Positions 20,961 through 31,431 of a DNA stretch of 64,000 nucleotides are shown here, piece after piece. Position numbers and translations under genes: made by a program. The stretch is from Bursaphelenchus xylophilus. Lineage: Eukaryota > Nematoda > Chromadorea > Rhabditida > Aphelenchoididae. The stretch lies in contig CAJFCV020000004.1 in NCBI GenBank assembly GCA_904066235.2, positions 10,850,001 through 10,914,000 on the forward strand, written 5' to 3'. The notes under the pieces are model-generated. The model saw only the letters and a program-made list of their open reading frames with translations. It searched no databases and was not told the DNA's origin. Every line of letters begins with the position of its first letter. The first letter of the stretch is position 1.

Positions 20961-21557
20961 TACTTCCTCTGTAAGCCAAAAAATGGCGGTGGTTTCTAAA
21001 ACTAGAAACCATCGCCATATGCAGGTGAAATTGTGTCATCATCTCTATTAGAGGCTTAACTAAATTAAGTTACTTAAGTTACTAGTTGGTCATCCTGCTA
21101 GGTGAAGAAGATCTTGCAACATTCTCTATCATCAAATTAGCGCTTCGAGGATGAGTCTGGGATTAGAATAAAACACCCCTTCCTCGCTCGAAACTCTCAA
21201 ATTTTTCCAACTTTTTTTTGACCAGTAAACCTCAAAAGACAGTTTGAAATTTCAATTCGAAAAGTTTAGTTACTAATCCCAAAATTGTTCGTTTTTTTAA
21301 AACACTTTTTCGGATGCGTCGCCGACTTGAAGGGCATAAGATGGTGGAGAATTTGGTTGTCTTTCCTCTCCGCTCCTTTTGTTTGTTTTGAATAAATACC
21401 ATATAAGGGGGTGTCGAAGTGGCAGAGGATTTTTGGAGATCATCTTCGTCCATTTCTCACGTGTTTTCTGGGATCTTTACTGTAAATTTGCGTTAACATT
21501 TTGGCGGTATTTCAATCATTTTTGCTGATTTTCAGATAAAGATATAGAAAAGAAACC
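20961..21557. promoter_or_regulatory. Upstream region of the Tyr/Pro/Gly-rich gene
   Basis: Mostly unique. CCATATAAGG (21399-21408), 150 bp before the ATG, is both a TATA-like box and a formal CArG-box match; a TATA role is the simpler reading. Confidence 0.35.
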
Positions 21558-23179
21558 ATGAGCAAACTTTCCACAGTAATCCTCGCCATCTTGGGTAAGT
21601 CAAAACATTCGTTTTTTATTACGGCGCTACAACTTTTCGGGTCAACTACAGTTCAGGTCAATGATGCTATGGATCGCGACGGTTGGTCGTTGTATCCACG
21701 GAGGGGTCTAGGAAAAGGCCTAGTTATTCTTCATATCCCTCATTCAGATATGAAGAATGAGAGTCCTAGGACAGCTTATCAATAATAAAAAAGATATTTT
21801 ACATGTGCTTACATCAACAATACATAGAAAAAAGTCATGGAATTTCATTTTTTTGCCGCAAATTTTGGTCGTTTATATGTTACGATAACTCAGGATAAAG
21901 AGTACTAACGTTAGTAATAGCTAAAGTAAAAAAAGCGGACATATTGCAAGTCTCCGCCGAGCGTCCGCCGAGCCTCCGCCCAAAGTCCGCCGACCGTCCA
22001 ACGGCTTTGCCAGGCCTTGTAGGCACTTTCTACAACCTTTTTTTTGGGCGTCCCCACCTGGCCTACACCCCATATCAATCAACTTTGTTCGAACTGTCGT
22101 CGACCCGAAAAGTCGGGACGCGATAGAAATTTATTTTCACCGTATTTCAGCCGCCTTCCTCGTCAGCCAAACATATGCGGCCGGTGGAGTCGCCGAACTC
22201 AAGGCATTGACCGGTGATGCACCATATCTGGGGTACGGGAATCAGGAGCAAGCCCCCGAATACTTTGGCGACGCCCTTGTCCGACAGTACTATCAGAACC
22301 CGGCGTATGGATACGCCCCAAGAACTCCGTACTCTGCGTACAATTATCGTGCCGCATATGCGCCTTACAGACAACCGTATGGCGTCTATCCTCGAGGAGT
22401 CTACCCTGGAGGTATGTTGAGATTTGTTAATGTCAGGCTGTCGGGAAAATAATGAGCACAATGTCGTATTTTGGATGCGACAAAGTCCTCATTATTTTCC
22501 CGACAGACTGAAATTGTCCTCTCGATGGCTGTAGTATATCCCAAAAAATTTTTTGTTTTGCCTCTGTAACAATAGGTTTTCTCATTTTTTGCCTTTCCTC
22601 GTTTACTTCGGTGGTGATTACTAACATGTCGTTGTACCGCTATAAAATTTATGTTTTAGGGATCCTCTTCTAAGCCACTTTACGCGATGAGATCAAATTC
22701 TGCCTGATACTTCACAGAGTTCTTGCCAAGTGCCCTCCAACCTGCTACAAATCTTTTGTTTTATTTTTTTTTTGTAATTGTGCAATACAACCGCTACTAA
22801 TTGCAATATTTTTTACGTTTTTTAATAAAGTTTTATTTTGAAAGCATGTGCCCATTTTCGGTGCTCTTATGTTTGCATGAAAAAACGTTATTTTCCCGAC
22901 AGATTTTCTAGTCGTCCCAGAAAATGCGTACACTTTTTTCGGCCTGTTTTATCAAAATACCAGTGGTTACCTATAAAAGCCTCAAAATTTGAAGAAACCC
23001 AGTCTACCACTCAAAAGCTCGATATTTCAGGGCAATACCAGGGCGCCGCTTACTCTGGCCAAGCCTACGTCCCCGCAACTGAAACAATCGTTGCGCAGCC
23101 GGCTCCAGTTGCGTCGGTCGCCTCAACCGGCGGCGGTTTCTACCAAGGACGGGGAAATGATTGGGTCAAGAGGTTGTAA
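21558..23179 (+). CDS. Secreted Tyr/Pro/Gly-rich protein
   Basis: Exons 21558-21594, 22151-22411, 23031-23179; 148 aa. Signal peptide MSKLSTVILAILAAFLVSQT followed by YAAGG. A short acidic segment (ELKALTGDAPYLGYG) leads to a central YAPYRQPYGVYPRGVYPGG-type region with many Tyr-Pro and Tyr-Gly pairs, then AQPAPVASVASTGGGF and a C-terminal DWVKRL. It may be a cuticle, eggshell or gland structural protein in which tyrosines cross-link, but no family is recognised. Intron 1 contains a Family E repeat, intron 2 a Family A MITE. Poly(A) signal AATAAA at 23303-23308. The basic C-terminus KRL could be a processing site. Confidence 0.83.
21622..22120. repeat. Family E repeat (intron 1 of the Tyr-rich gene)
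   Basis: The most complete copy here: left end GGCGCTACAACTTTTCGGGT, right end CGACCCGAAAAGTCGGGACG. The middle has mirrored CTCCGCCGAGCGTCCGCCGA and TTTGCCAGGCCTTGTAGGC. Confidence 0.8.
22432..22511. mobile_element. Family A MITE, 80-bp minimal copy
   Basis: Ends TCAGGCTGTCGGG and CCCGACAGACTGA with only about 30 bp between the terminal arms; the interior is deleted. Confidence 0.82.
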
Positions 23180-23571
23180 AGATACCTCCATTGTATAATA
23201 CATATTACAACTGCAATCGTAAAGTGTTTTTTTTTTTGAGTAACCACCGTTATCAAATTGTAAATAGTCAACTGCAGTTTGTTGTACAGTGATCGGTTGT
23301 TGAATAAACAAACGTTTTGTTAAATACGGTGTAACTTTTCATATTATTTTTGCAGTTTGACCTTCTCGTCTCGACTTTGAAGGAGCACAGTGTGTAATGG
23401 TCCGTCCAACCGCCCTACAAAGCAGCAGGAAGCCGTGAAATTTTGCTGTCTTATAAGTAAAAATAAGAACCTCAAGGTAAAACACAATACTCTTTGGTTC
23501 CTAAAATACGATCTACCACCTGTTGCTTTCGCACGGGCAAAAAAAGAAGAACGCAGCGTACAATTCTACTA

Positions 23572-23827
23572 CAGTGGGGGACCTAATCCAGTGGCAAAAA
23601 ACGTGCAATTTTGCATCTGGGAAGTATCAAAAATGTGGCAAAGTGCTTCCCTCTCCAAGTTAAAAAACTCCGATTTCAAAAGCGCGCCCACTCTTTTTGT
23701 GAGAAAAAAGGCCGCGCCCTTCAAAACGAAGATCTTTCACTTGGAGAGGGAAGCATTTTGCCACATATTTGATGCTTCCCGGATGGAAAATGACACGTTT
23801 TTTGCCACTCGATCAGGTCCCCCACTG
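23572..23827. mobile_element. Family B MITE
   Basis: Near-consensus: CAGTGGGGGACCTAATCC at the left, CAGGTCCCCCACTG at the right, TA on both sides. Confidence 0.9.
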
Positions 23828-24303
23828 TATTATAGCGCGACTAGTAGTGAAAAAAACGAAATTGCACTGTGGAAACTCGCTTTTTCGGCCGGATTTTTCG
23901 ACGCCTGAGATGATTATTGCACAAAAAGCACAGTGCAAGGTCGCAGAAAATCCCCAAGACTTCTTTGCCGCGATTACTAGTCATTCAAGAAAGCGCGCAC
24001 TATTTTCTACCTTTTTCTTCGCAACGCATGCATGTTGCGCAACGCAGTCTTTTTCGAAACATCTTGCACAGGAAATTTCCTTTCGCGTGCCCAAGATTCG
24101 CGCCGACTCCGTTGAGAAAAGTTTGCGTCGTTGCGATATTGCACTAGCACGGTGCAAAGGGTCACATGCACGCCGCAAAAAAGGGCTTTGTGCACGGTGC
24201 GGACCACGACAAAAAGCCCGCAAATTGAAAAATCGAAAAACTAGGGATTTCTGCCGGTCCCGAATTCTTATGATCCCGCGAAATCGAACGCGACCTTATA
24301 TTA
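23828..24303. repeat. Family D repeats
   Basis: ACTAGTAGTG at 23840 and ACTAGTCATTCAAGAAAGCG at 23976 open pieces with CGCAACGCATGCATGTTGCG, GCACTAGCACGGTGC and GTGCACGGTGCGGACCACGA. Confidence 0.62.
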
Positions 24304-24468
24304 TCAGTCTGTCGGGAAAGTAGTGGCGGTTCGTAGCTGCAAAATGTTTTGTCTCGTCGAGAAACGTTGCAGTCGCGCATCAAATTTCCAGCTCCCGCTA
24401 GCCGTCCCAAAGAAACGATGGGCGATTGCAACGCGCGACTACCCTCCATTATTTTCCCGACAGACTGA
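24304..24468. mobile_element. Family A MITE, GTGGCGG subtype
   Basis: Ends TCAGTCTGTCGGG and CCCGACAGACTGA with TA on both sides. Interior GTCTCGTCGAGAAACG gives the uninterrupted form of the copy at 36336. Confidence 0.85.
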
Positions 24469-24894
24469 TACACTGCTAGTGTAGCAACTACCTCTAGATT
24501 CAGCCCATCCTTAGACCAAACAAAACCTCACGTTCCCTTTCGTCTTGCCGCTTCCGTCTCAATGGAACCGACACTTTCTGAATAGCCTTTTGATGTAATA
24601 TGACTGAAAACCGGCCCGGCGTTCCCGGTTTTCTCCAGTAATCAAAATAAAATCGAATCAGGCGGCCGGTTTAATATTTTCGGTCAGGTTGACAGATGAT
24701 TACAATGCATCAATTGTAATAGTTGACGCCTTTACACCAGTCCGTGCGGATTTTTCACCCGCTCCTTCTAAATTCGTCTTGTCGGGGAAGAGGGTGGGGT
24801 TGTTAAGGCTGCGTGAAATCTTCTTTCGCAGGGGAAATCTCCTTGTTCCAAGCTCAGTTTTTTAATCAAATTTGGCATAAACTCAATGGAGATA
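24469..24894. other. Unique spacer
   Basis: No repeat or exon recognised. Contains CCGGCCCGGCGTTCCCGG and a small inverted repeat ACAATGCATCAATTGTAAT. Confidence 0.3.
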
Positions 24895-25652
24895 TAGGGA
24901 AATATCACGTACGACGTTCAGATTTTGATGACAAAAACTTGGGACAGAGTTAGTTTAACATTTATGAGGGATATGCTAGACAGCTAGTTCGCGTTTTGCA
25001 AGATTTTTAAGCCAAAAGTTGAAAAAAATGTGGCACACTTTTTGTGATTTTCTGTATGAAAGATCACGTATCTATTTCTACTGTAGAGGCTAATGTCCCC
25101 ACAAAAAAATTTTTCCGCGCGAAGCTGGCAAAGTTATATTATATTATTATTGTACTCCGCGGTACAGACAAGCACACGAATCTGTTGAATTCAGCCACCG
25201 CTTTCGAGGTTATGGGAGCTTTTTTAAAAAAAATGCCTTATGAACCTTTAAAAATGCCTGTTTAATTTTATGGTCATTATTCAAGCCACTTATACACATG
25301 GAAACTTAATTCCCAGCATCTGACTGTAAAATCCATCGTTGGAATTTCCTGTTACAAGCAAATGTTGCTCGATTTACAAACACGCCCGCGGAATCTCCGT
25401 GCTTTTTCTGCCCGCAAGTGTGGGCCCGCAAAAACTTTTGGGTTTTTCTGCATAGCACGGGCTAGGAAGCTCCGAGAAACATTTAGCGACTTCCGCGTTC
25501 CGCGTACCCTCTCGGCCCCAACGATCGTTGAATATCTCGGCTGCCCTTGCATAGCGCGAGCTAAAATTTTCAGGAATTGATATACGACCAATGCCCGAAC
25601 TGTGTACAAAGTCTGAAGAAAACCTGAGCGTCCCACTTGTACTCCTTCCAGC
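24895..25652. repeat. Family C copy, broken
   Basis: Left half 24895-25140 (GACGTTCAGATTTTGATGAC to GCGCGAAGCTGGCAAAGT); right half from about 25376 (GCGCGAGCTAAAATTTTCAG) to 25652. The middle is replaced by about 230 bp of other sequence. Confidence 0.65.
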
Positions 25653-26019
25653 CCTTCCCAGACCACAATAAGCGCCTTATTTACAGGCATACAACACATA
25701 TCCATATAGTGCAAAGCGTTTAAAAAAGCGATCACTGGTTTTAGTTTGGAGTGCATGTTCCATTCATACATGTTTACATCGCAAAAGACACCTGCTGCAA
25801 TTTTTTTTCAAAACACTTTTGAATCATTCGGACAAACTTTGCTCGCGCTACGTAATGGCAGTCTCCATCGAAAGCCGAAATTTATTCAAATCTGGGGGAA
25901 TTGAGCCTTTACTATGAAGCGGTTTGGGGATTGGACAAACGTTTGATTGGAGGTTTGGGGAAGAGTTTTTGTACCACTCATCATTTTATTTTGTTGTATT
26001 TGCTTTTTTAGTTGGTTTA

Positions 26020-26171
26020 TCTGTCTGTCGGGAAAATAATGAGCACTCTGTCGCAACGAAAATCGCATCGCCGAGAAAATAATTTGTGTCGCGGCAAAGC
26101 CGAATTTGCATGCTCGCTTCAGCGACGTGATTGGCGCAGTGACGCAGCTCATTATTTTCCCGACAGACTGA
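26020..26171. mobile_element. Family A MITE
   Basis: Ends TCTGTCTGTCGGG and CCCGACAGACTGA; arms well preserved. Confidence 0.85.
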
Positions 26172-26310
26172 CATCTTACAGGAGACGTGCTCCAAGTGCG
26201 ACGTTCAAATTTTGATAAAGATTCGTCGCGAGTCTTGTCGGAAAAAATCGTTAGATCTCTCGGTTCCGCCCGCAAAGCGCGAGCTGAAATTTTCTGAAAT
26301 TGATATCAAA

Positions 26311-26530
26311 GTATTTTGCATCCGGGAAGTATCAAAAACTGTAGCAAAATGACTCCCTCTCCAGTGAAAGTCTCCCATTTCAAAAGCGTGCCCGCTCTTT
26401 CTGCTAGGGAAAGAGCGCTTCCTTCAAAAAGGAGTTTTTTTGTTGGAGAGGGAGGCATTTTGCTGCATTTTTTGATACTTCCCAGATGCAAAATGTTACG
26501 TTCTTTGCCACTGGATGAGGTCTGTCACTG
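26311..26530. mobile_element. Family B MITE, left end truncated
   Basis: Begins inside the left arm at TTTTGCATCCGGGAAGTATC; right end GGTCTGTCACTG followed by TA. Confidence 0.75.
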
Positions 26531-27176
26531 TAATACCCAACCCACTAGCTTACATAACCAGATTTCAAGGGCAACCCTCTAAATACACCTCAAATTTTTA
26601 CCGCTTACAAGTCGCTCTTCTCTCCCTCAAAACCACGCGCTCTCCCCATTAAAACCGAACGAATATTCCTCGGAAATAATCAGCGCATGATCAAAAGCCG
26701 CCAGCGAACAGTTAGCCATCTTGATCTGCAAGACTTTCCGAAAGCGATTGAACAAAAAAAAAAAAAGAAATTGGGGGGTATTATTGGGCTCTTGCGCAAC
26801 CTTGGCGGCTTTTTTCACCGGCGATTGATCCGCCGATGATTCTTTTTTTGGTGGTGGTGGAAGAGGCATTGATAAATATACGAACCGATCATCTTTTTTC
26901 TCAGCTCTGCCGGTAAGTGGGGGATCATTTCCACAGTTAGTTTTCGATCCCGGATTCGTCTTTTTTTTTTGTTTATTCTCAACTCGAGGGCTTTTTTGCT
27001 CGGCGTTCTGGACAATAGCTGAACGGGGGCGTTCGATTTTATTGATGTGTATTTTATGAAAAGGCGGATGGAGGAAATACAAGGCAATTCATGAACTTGC
27101 TTTTGTTGGAGTGCGTTTTTTTTTTTGAAAACCTGGGTTCAACGAGATCAATCAATTCGATTTTGATGAAACCTAG
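26531..27176. other. Unique spacer with weak minus-strand ORFs
   Basis: Two overlapping minus-strand reading frames (26627-27082 and 26815-27087), one with a Pro-rich PLPPPPKKES stretch. Their long A/T homopolymers, absence of splice-consistent partners and lack of any recognised domain make a real exon doubtful. Confidence 0.2.
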
Positions 27177-27178
27177 TA

Positions 27179-28096
27179 CAGGGTGGTCCAGCTAAGTTCG
27201 CGGATGTAAAATGCTTATAACTTTTTATAGGATTGTTCAATTTTTATGAGCAATAGCTCATTTTATTCCTTAGTAGTTGCCATTTTGTTTAAAAAAAAGA
27301 TCATTAAAAACGATCAATCCTACGTCGAGTTATGACCCTTCAAAGTCAAACATGCTTTTTCACGTAAATTTTTAAAAAAATTTAATTTTCAAAAATTTTT
27401 GAATTGCGGTGTCACCGCTCGCTGGTACCGGGAAATGATGGTGAACAGAGCGATCCCAGCTATGCAAAATTGGCCCAATTTTGCCAGTCTTTGGTATTCT
27501 TCCATAATTTGGCGCCTCATTTGTTCATCCTGACGAACTCGTTCCACCTCTTCTTCGATTACGCGCTTCAATTCCACGTCTTTGGGCGCCAATCCCTGAT
27601 GAAAATCCGCTGTTTTAAGAACCCCCAAATGGAGAAATCTAGCGGAGTTAGATCAGGTGAACGCGGGGGCCAAGCAATTGGAGCTGGTTGCCGCGCAGAT
27701 CCCCGGCCCATCCAACGACTTGGAAAAACCTGGTCAAGAAGTTGACGGACCGCTATAGGTGGCGCGCCGTCTTGTTGAAAAACAAAACTGACAAAATTAG
27801 GCCAATTTTGGATAGCTGGGATCGCTCTGTTCACCATCATTTCCCGGTACGAGCGAGCGGTGACACCGCAATTCAAAAATTTTTGAAAATTAAATTTTTT
27901 TAAAAATTTACGTGAAAAAGCATGTTTGACTTTGAAGGGTCATAACTCGACGTAGGATTGATCGTTTTTAATGATCTTTTTTTTAAACAAAATGGCAACT
28001 ACTAAGGAATAAAATGAGCTATTGCTCATAAAAATTGAACAATCCTATAAAAAGTTATAAGCATTTTACATCCGCGAACTTAGCTGGACCACCCTG
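27179..28096. mobile_element. Fold-back mariner-type element
   Basis: Begins CAGGGTGGTCCAGCTAAG and ends with its exact complement, flanked by TA on both sides (27177-27178, 28097-28098). The arms are about 300 bp and almost perfectly inverted, far longer than normal mariner ends; each arm includes a piece of transposase coding sequence. The core carries the transposase remnant described next. Confidence 0.9.
27476..27876 (-). pseudogene. mariner-type transposase, C-terminal remnant
   Basis: DDE transposase fragment. The minus frame reads FVFQQDGAPPIAVRQLL, RQPAPIAWPPRSPDLTPLDF and SIWGFLKQRIF, i.e. the second and third catalytic Asp regions with 38 residues between the two Asp. A frameshift near 27570 moves to a frame reading KDVELKRVIEEEVERVR, the usual C-terminal helix. 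The N-terminal DNA-binding and first Asp regions are absent, so it is inactive. Confidence 0.85.
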
Positions 28097-28102
28097 TACG
28101 TC

Positions 28103-28254
28103 TCAGTCTGTCGGGAAAATAATGAGCAAGATGTGGTCGCGTCGATCACATTGCGCTGAACAGAAAATAAATTTGATTTTGCCACAGGACAATTTCATTT
28201 TCGCGATATGATTTTTGATGCGACAGAGTCCTCATTATTTTCCCGACAGACTGA
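28103..28254. mobile_element. Family A MITE
   Basis: Ends TCAGTCTGTCGGG and CCCGACAGACTGA, right flank TA; starts 5 bp after the mariner-type element's target TA. Confidence 0.85.
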
Positions 28255-29295
28255 TATAGGTTCCTAAAGGCCAGTTAAGCCCTTGGGCCTTAGTCTCGAT
28301 AATTTTTGCAAAGGGTTTTAGCGAGCTTGGACTTTGTTATTTTCCCGCAGGAATAGGCAAAAAAATGGCCAAAACCCGCTTTGTTATTAACAAGGTGCTC
28401 GAAGCGCCAGACTCAGGCTTTCATAAAACCTGGAACAAATTGGGGTTATGTATTCTCTGTCGTTGGCGAAGACTACTGAATATTTCGGTGTACTTTACCG
28501 TTTTGACATTGAAATATTTACCTTTGAAGGCTTCAAAAATTTGGCCAAGAAACAAAAAACTTTATTGAAAGAAAATATTTTTTGACTACGAAGAACCCAC
28601 ATTTTGCAACCTTGAATTTCGACTTTGTTTGTTTTTTGCACTGTGCATCGATGTCGCTGCAACGTAAGAAAGTTGCAACTGTGTCACTGCGGCGGTGCCA
28701 GGACTTTGCACAGTGTAAATGTCTTTTCTTGAGGTGTAAAAAGCTGTGCGAAGCAAATCCACTGGGCATTGGCGAAAAGTGTAGGAAAAAGTTCCAAATG
28801 CCCTGTGCAAAACAGAAAAAATGTCCATGCACTTTATGAAAATGCTACTGGTAGTGTTTCACCTCCTTTGGGCTTCCCTCAACGCGTCCTCTTCAATGTT
28901 ATAAGCCTGTTTCTTCAATATTTTGGGCCTTAATCATCACATTTGGCCGTCGAAAGTCTCATTAGATCGTGACTATTTGGCCGAATATCTAGATTTTTTT
29001 GTTCCTTTTTTCGATTTTTTATGATATCATGATACAAAATTGAGTGGTCAACTTTTCGTCCCTTGCATTTACCGTTACTATTACGATAATTGACTCCACT
29101 AGCATCCATTTTGTCATATTTTCTATTTTTGCTCTTTTTCCGGTCTTGATTGCACTTTCTGTCGCGTGTTTTTTATAAAAAATGTTCTGTTTTTTGGAAG
29201 ATCATTATAATTCGTTGGAAGCTCAATAATTTATGTACAGACAAGAATTTTTGTCATTTTTTGAGGGAAAAATATACGTTATATTAATATGCATG
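28255..29295. repeat. Spacer with Family D repeat
   Basis: About 28560-28845 is a Family D piece ending GTCCATGCACTTTATGAAAA, with GCACTGTGC and mirrored halves. The flanks 28255-28560 and 28845-29295 show nothing recognisable. Confidence 0.5.
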
Positions 29296-29497
29296 CATGG
29301 TAGTCCTTGCGGAAGGTCGCCGGACTGATTTTTTGCGTTTGCACTGTGCGAAAAACGTCAGGGTGCGTGCGACAGTCCGAAAAAGCCTATTGCACGGTGC
29401 AAAAGGCAGGAAATTGGACAGTGCAAAAAGGTCCAATTTTCGCACCGTGCATGGCAAATGTATTTACTTTTACTGTTTTTTTATTCACACTAGTTAT
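29296..29497. repeat. Family D repeat, CTTGCGGAAGGTCGCC subtype
   Basis: Contains TTGCACTGTGCG, GTCAGGGTGCGTGCGACAG, CCTATTGCACGGTGCAAAA and GCACCGTGC, in the order typical of this subtype. Confidence 0.65.
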
Positions 29498-29505
29498 CCG
29501 CTTCC

Positions 29506-29907
29506 GGAAAAAGTTCCTTATTTTTTGGCCACAACAAGGGTACTCCGCGAACTGCGCCCACGCTTGGGCACTAAAGTAAGGAAAAAAAACGCTTCGACCT
29601 AGCTGGCACTGAATTACTATAATTTCTATAGTTTTAAGGGTACCTACGAAAGCTGTGACGACTCATTTAGTTCCATACGGAGGCAATAAGTTTAGTTCCG
29701 GACATGTTTCATCGTATAAACTGTACAATCACAGGCCGCAGCCGTTTTTGAAGGGTAAGGTGGTACGTGAAAAAGAAGGTACCTCACGAACTAAATCCAC
29801 TGTCCGGGCATTGACACCGATGAATTGAGCGTGCACGCTAAATTTGGGCTAATTCCAACCAGTTTCCGCAAAGTTATAAGTTGTGGCCAAAATAAGGAAC
29901 TTTTACC
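29506..29907. mobile_element. Non-autonomous element with 8-bp target duplication
   Basis: 402 bp. The left end reads GGAAAAAGTTCCTTATTTT and the right end the complement of GGTAAAAGTTCCTTATTTT, each continued by GGCCACAAC. A perfect 8-bp direct repeat CCGCTTCC flanks it (29498-29505, 29908-29915). Eight-base duplications fit hAT, Merlin or P-type elements; ends beginning GG argue against the CAG-type hAT families seen elsewhere here. No ORF. Confidence 0.75.
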
Positions 29908-30061
29908 CCGCTTCCTTACATACATCCGTCAGCCCAGTGCGAGCTCGGATAAGACAGAATTTTAGCAACAATAGTTGCGCCCGAGCGTAGGCGCACGCCG
30001 AGAACGGTCGGAGAAAAAATACTTTTTTGGCCATATCTTTTCAAGTTTAGAATGGAACGTA

Positions 30062-30790
30062 CCCCAAGTGCAACGCTCAGATTTTCTTTAAATTTTGCAC
30101 ACACGTCGGGCATGGACTAAAAAACAATTCCTGAAAGTCTTAGCTCGCGCTTTGCAAGCGCTTTCGAGATATTGAACTATCTTTGCCGCCAAGAGAGTAC
30201 GCTAAACCCGGAGAGCGGTCAGGGAGAAAAGCATTTTTTGACCATAACTTTGGCAGTTTCGTGCGGAAAAAATTGACTTTTTGTGGAAACATTACACTTT
30301 ACGGTAGAAATAAGTATGAAATTTTTCGTGCTGAAATTCGGCAAAAGGTCTCACATTTTCTCCCACTTTCAATCTAAAAATCTTGGTTGTTTCTGTAAAG
30401 CGTGAGCTAGGATTCTCGCATGTGTAACAGACCCCTCCCTTAGGGGATCGGGGCTGACCGATGGATTGACCTAGCCTTCCGGGCCAGGTATCTCACCGCC
30501 TTCCACGTACCCGAGCGGCGTATCCGTTTACTAGACAATACTCAATATCCATACCGGTTAAAAATTACATTTATTATTCCAAACCCAACCGGCCATCTTC
30601 ATCGCTTTTCCCTCGCTCTGCGATCTTCGATCGAGGCGCTAAGACTTGGGTTTAGACATGCGCGGTAACTCCGCCTCCGACTTACGTCATCAGCGTCGCT
30701 GGCCGCGACACATGCGTATTAGAAAAAAAAATATCCTAAATTTATGCAAAGTTTCATCAAAATGTGAGCGCTGGGGTACTTCACGTAAAA
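30062..30790. repeat. Family C copy split by a solo LTR
   Basis: Left part 30062-30418 runs from CCCCAAGTGCAACGCTCAGA to GAGCTAGGATTCTCG; it resumes after the LTR as GTATTAGAAAAAAAAATATC through TGAGCGCTGGGGTACTTC. With the LTR and one CATG removed, the sequence reads like the other copies. Confidence 0.8.
30423..30710. mobile_element. Solo LTR
   Basis: 288 bp beginning TGTAACAG and ending GCGACA (TG...CA), flanked by a 4-bp duplication CATG (30419-30422, 30711-30714). Base composition is clearly more GC-rich than the host repeat. No internal retrotransposon region remains, so it is probably the product of LTR-LTR recombination. Orientation is not determined. Confidence 0.75.
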
Positions 30791-30889
30791 AAAGTGAAAA
30801 AACAGGGGATCTCGGATCATGGATTTTTGACGAAATGTCGCCGAATTATCGAGCCACAAAAGGAAACGCGTTGCCTCTACACTCGAAAT

Positions 30890-31431
30890 AGGTACGGAAG
30901 TTTTTAGGCCGAAAGAAAAAGTGCCCCATTTTTGCCAACTTCCAACCTAAAAATCTCGGTCGTTTTTATCTTCGCCGAAAAGTTCGTTGAGACCACGGAA
31001 TGACCGTGCTGACTTCCAACTTTTCTCGAAGTGGTAGAGCATAATACGGCGAATATGAGTATGGTTTTCGACAGTCATTTTATTAACTAAACAGGGAAGA
31101 TTATTTTTATGAAAAAAAGTTAACAAAACGCAAAGTTTAACTAACAAAAAACACGCAAATAAAAACGCCGGATAATTATGCATCAACCTAATACAAGCAA
31201 GAAATCTGGCATGTGTCTTCGAAAAAAGTACTCTAAATTTGTGCACAGTTCCATCATTTTGAGCACTATTCCCTGTCATAAAAAGGTAGAAATTATATGT
31301 AGTCATTTTTTGGGAGAAAATATATATATTTTTTCTTTTTTGGATATCGAAAATAGTTTTTTTCGAATCTTTGTAATACTTAAAAAAATCTTTCAAAAAA
31401 TTTAAACAAACCTTTTTTTTCAGCGGGTTGG
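30890..31431. repeat. Family C fragments and ATPase upstream region
   Basis: 30890-30968 (CCAACTTCCAACCTAAAAAT) and 31195-31265 (CTGGCATGTGTCTTCG) are pieces of one Family C copy separated by about 225 bp of unrelated sequence. CTTTTTTTTCAG just before 31425 is the acceptor for the first ATPase coding exon. Confidence 0.5.

Noticed and set aside
21399..21408. CCATATAAGG as an SRF-type CArG box
   Set aside because: A single match 150 bp upstream of a non-muscle secreted gene is more simply a TATA-like element; not claimed as SRF-bound.
26627..27082. Minus-strand ORF with a Pro-rich stretch
   Set aside because: Long homopolymer runs, no domain, no partner exons; kept only as an uncertain spacer note.
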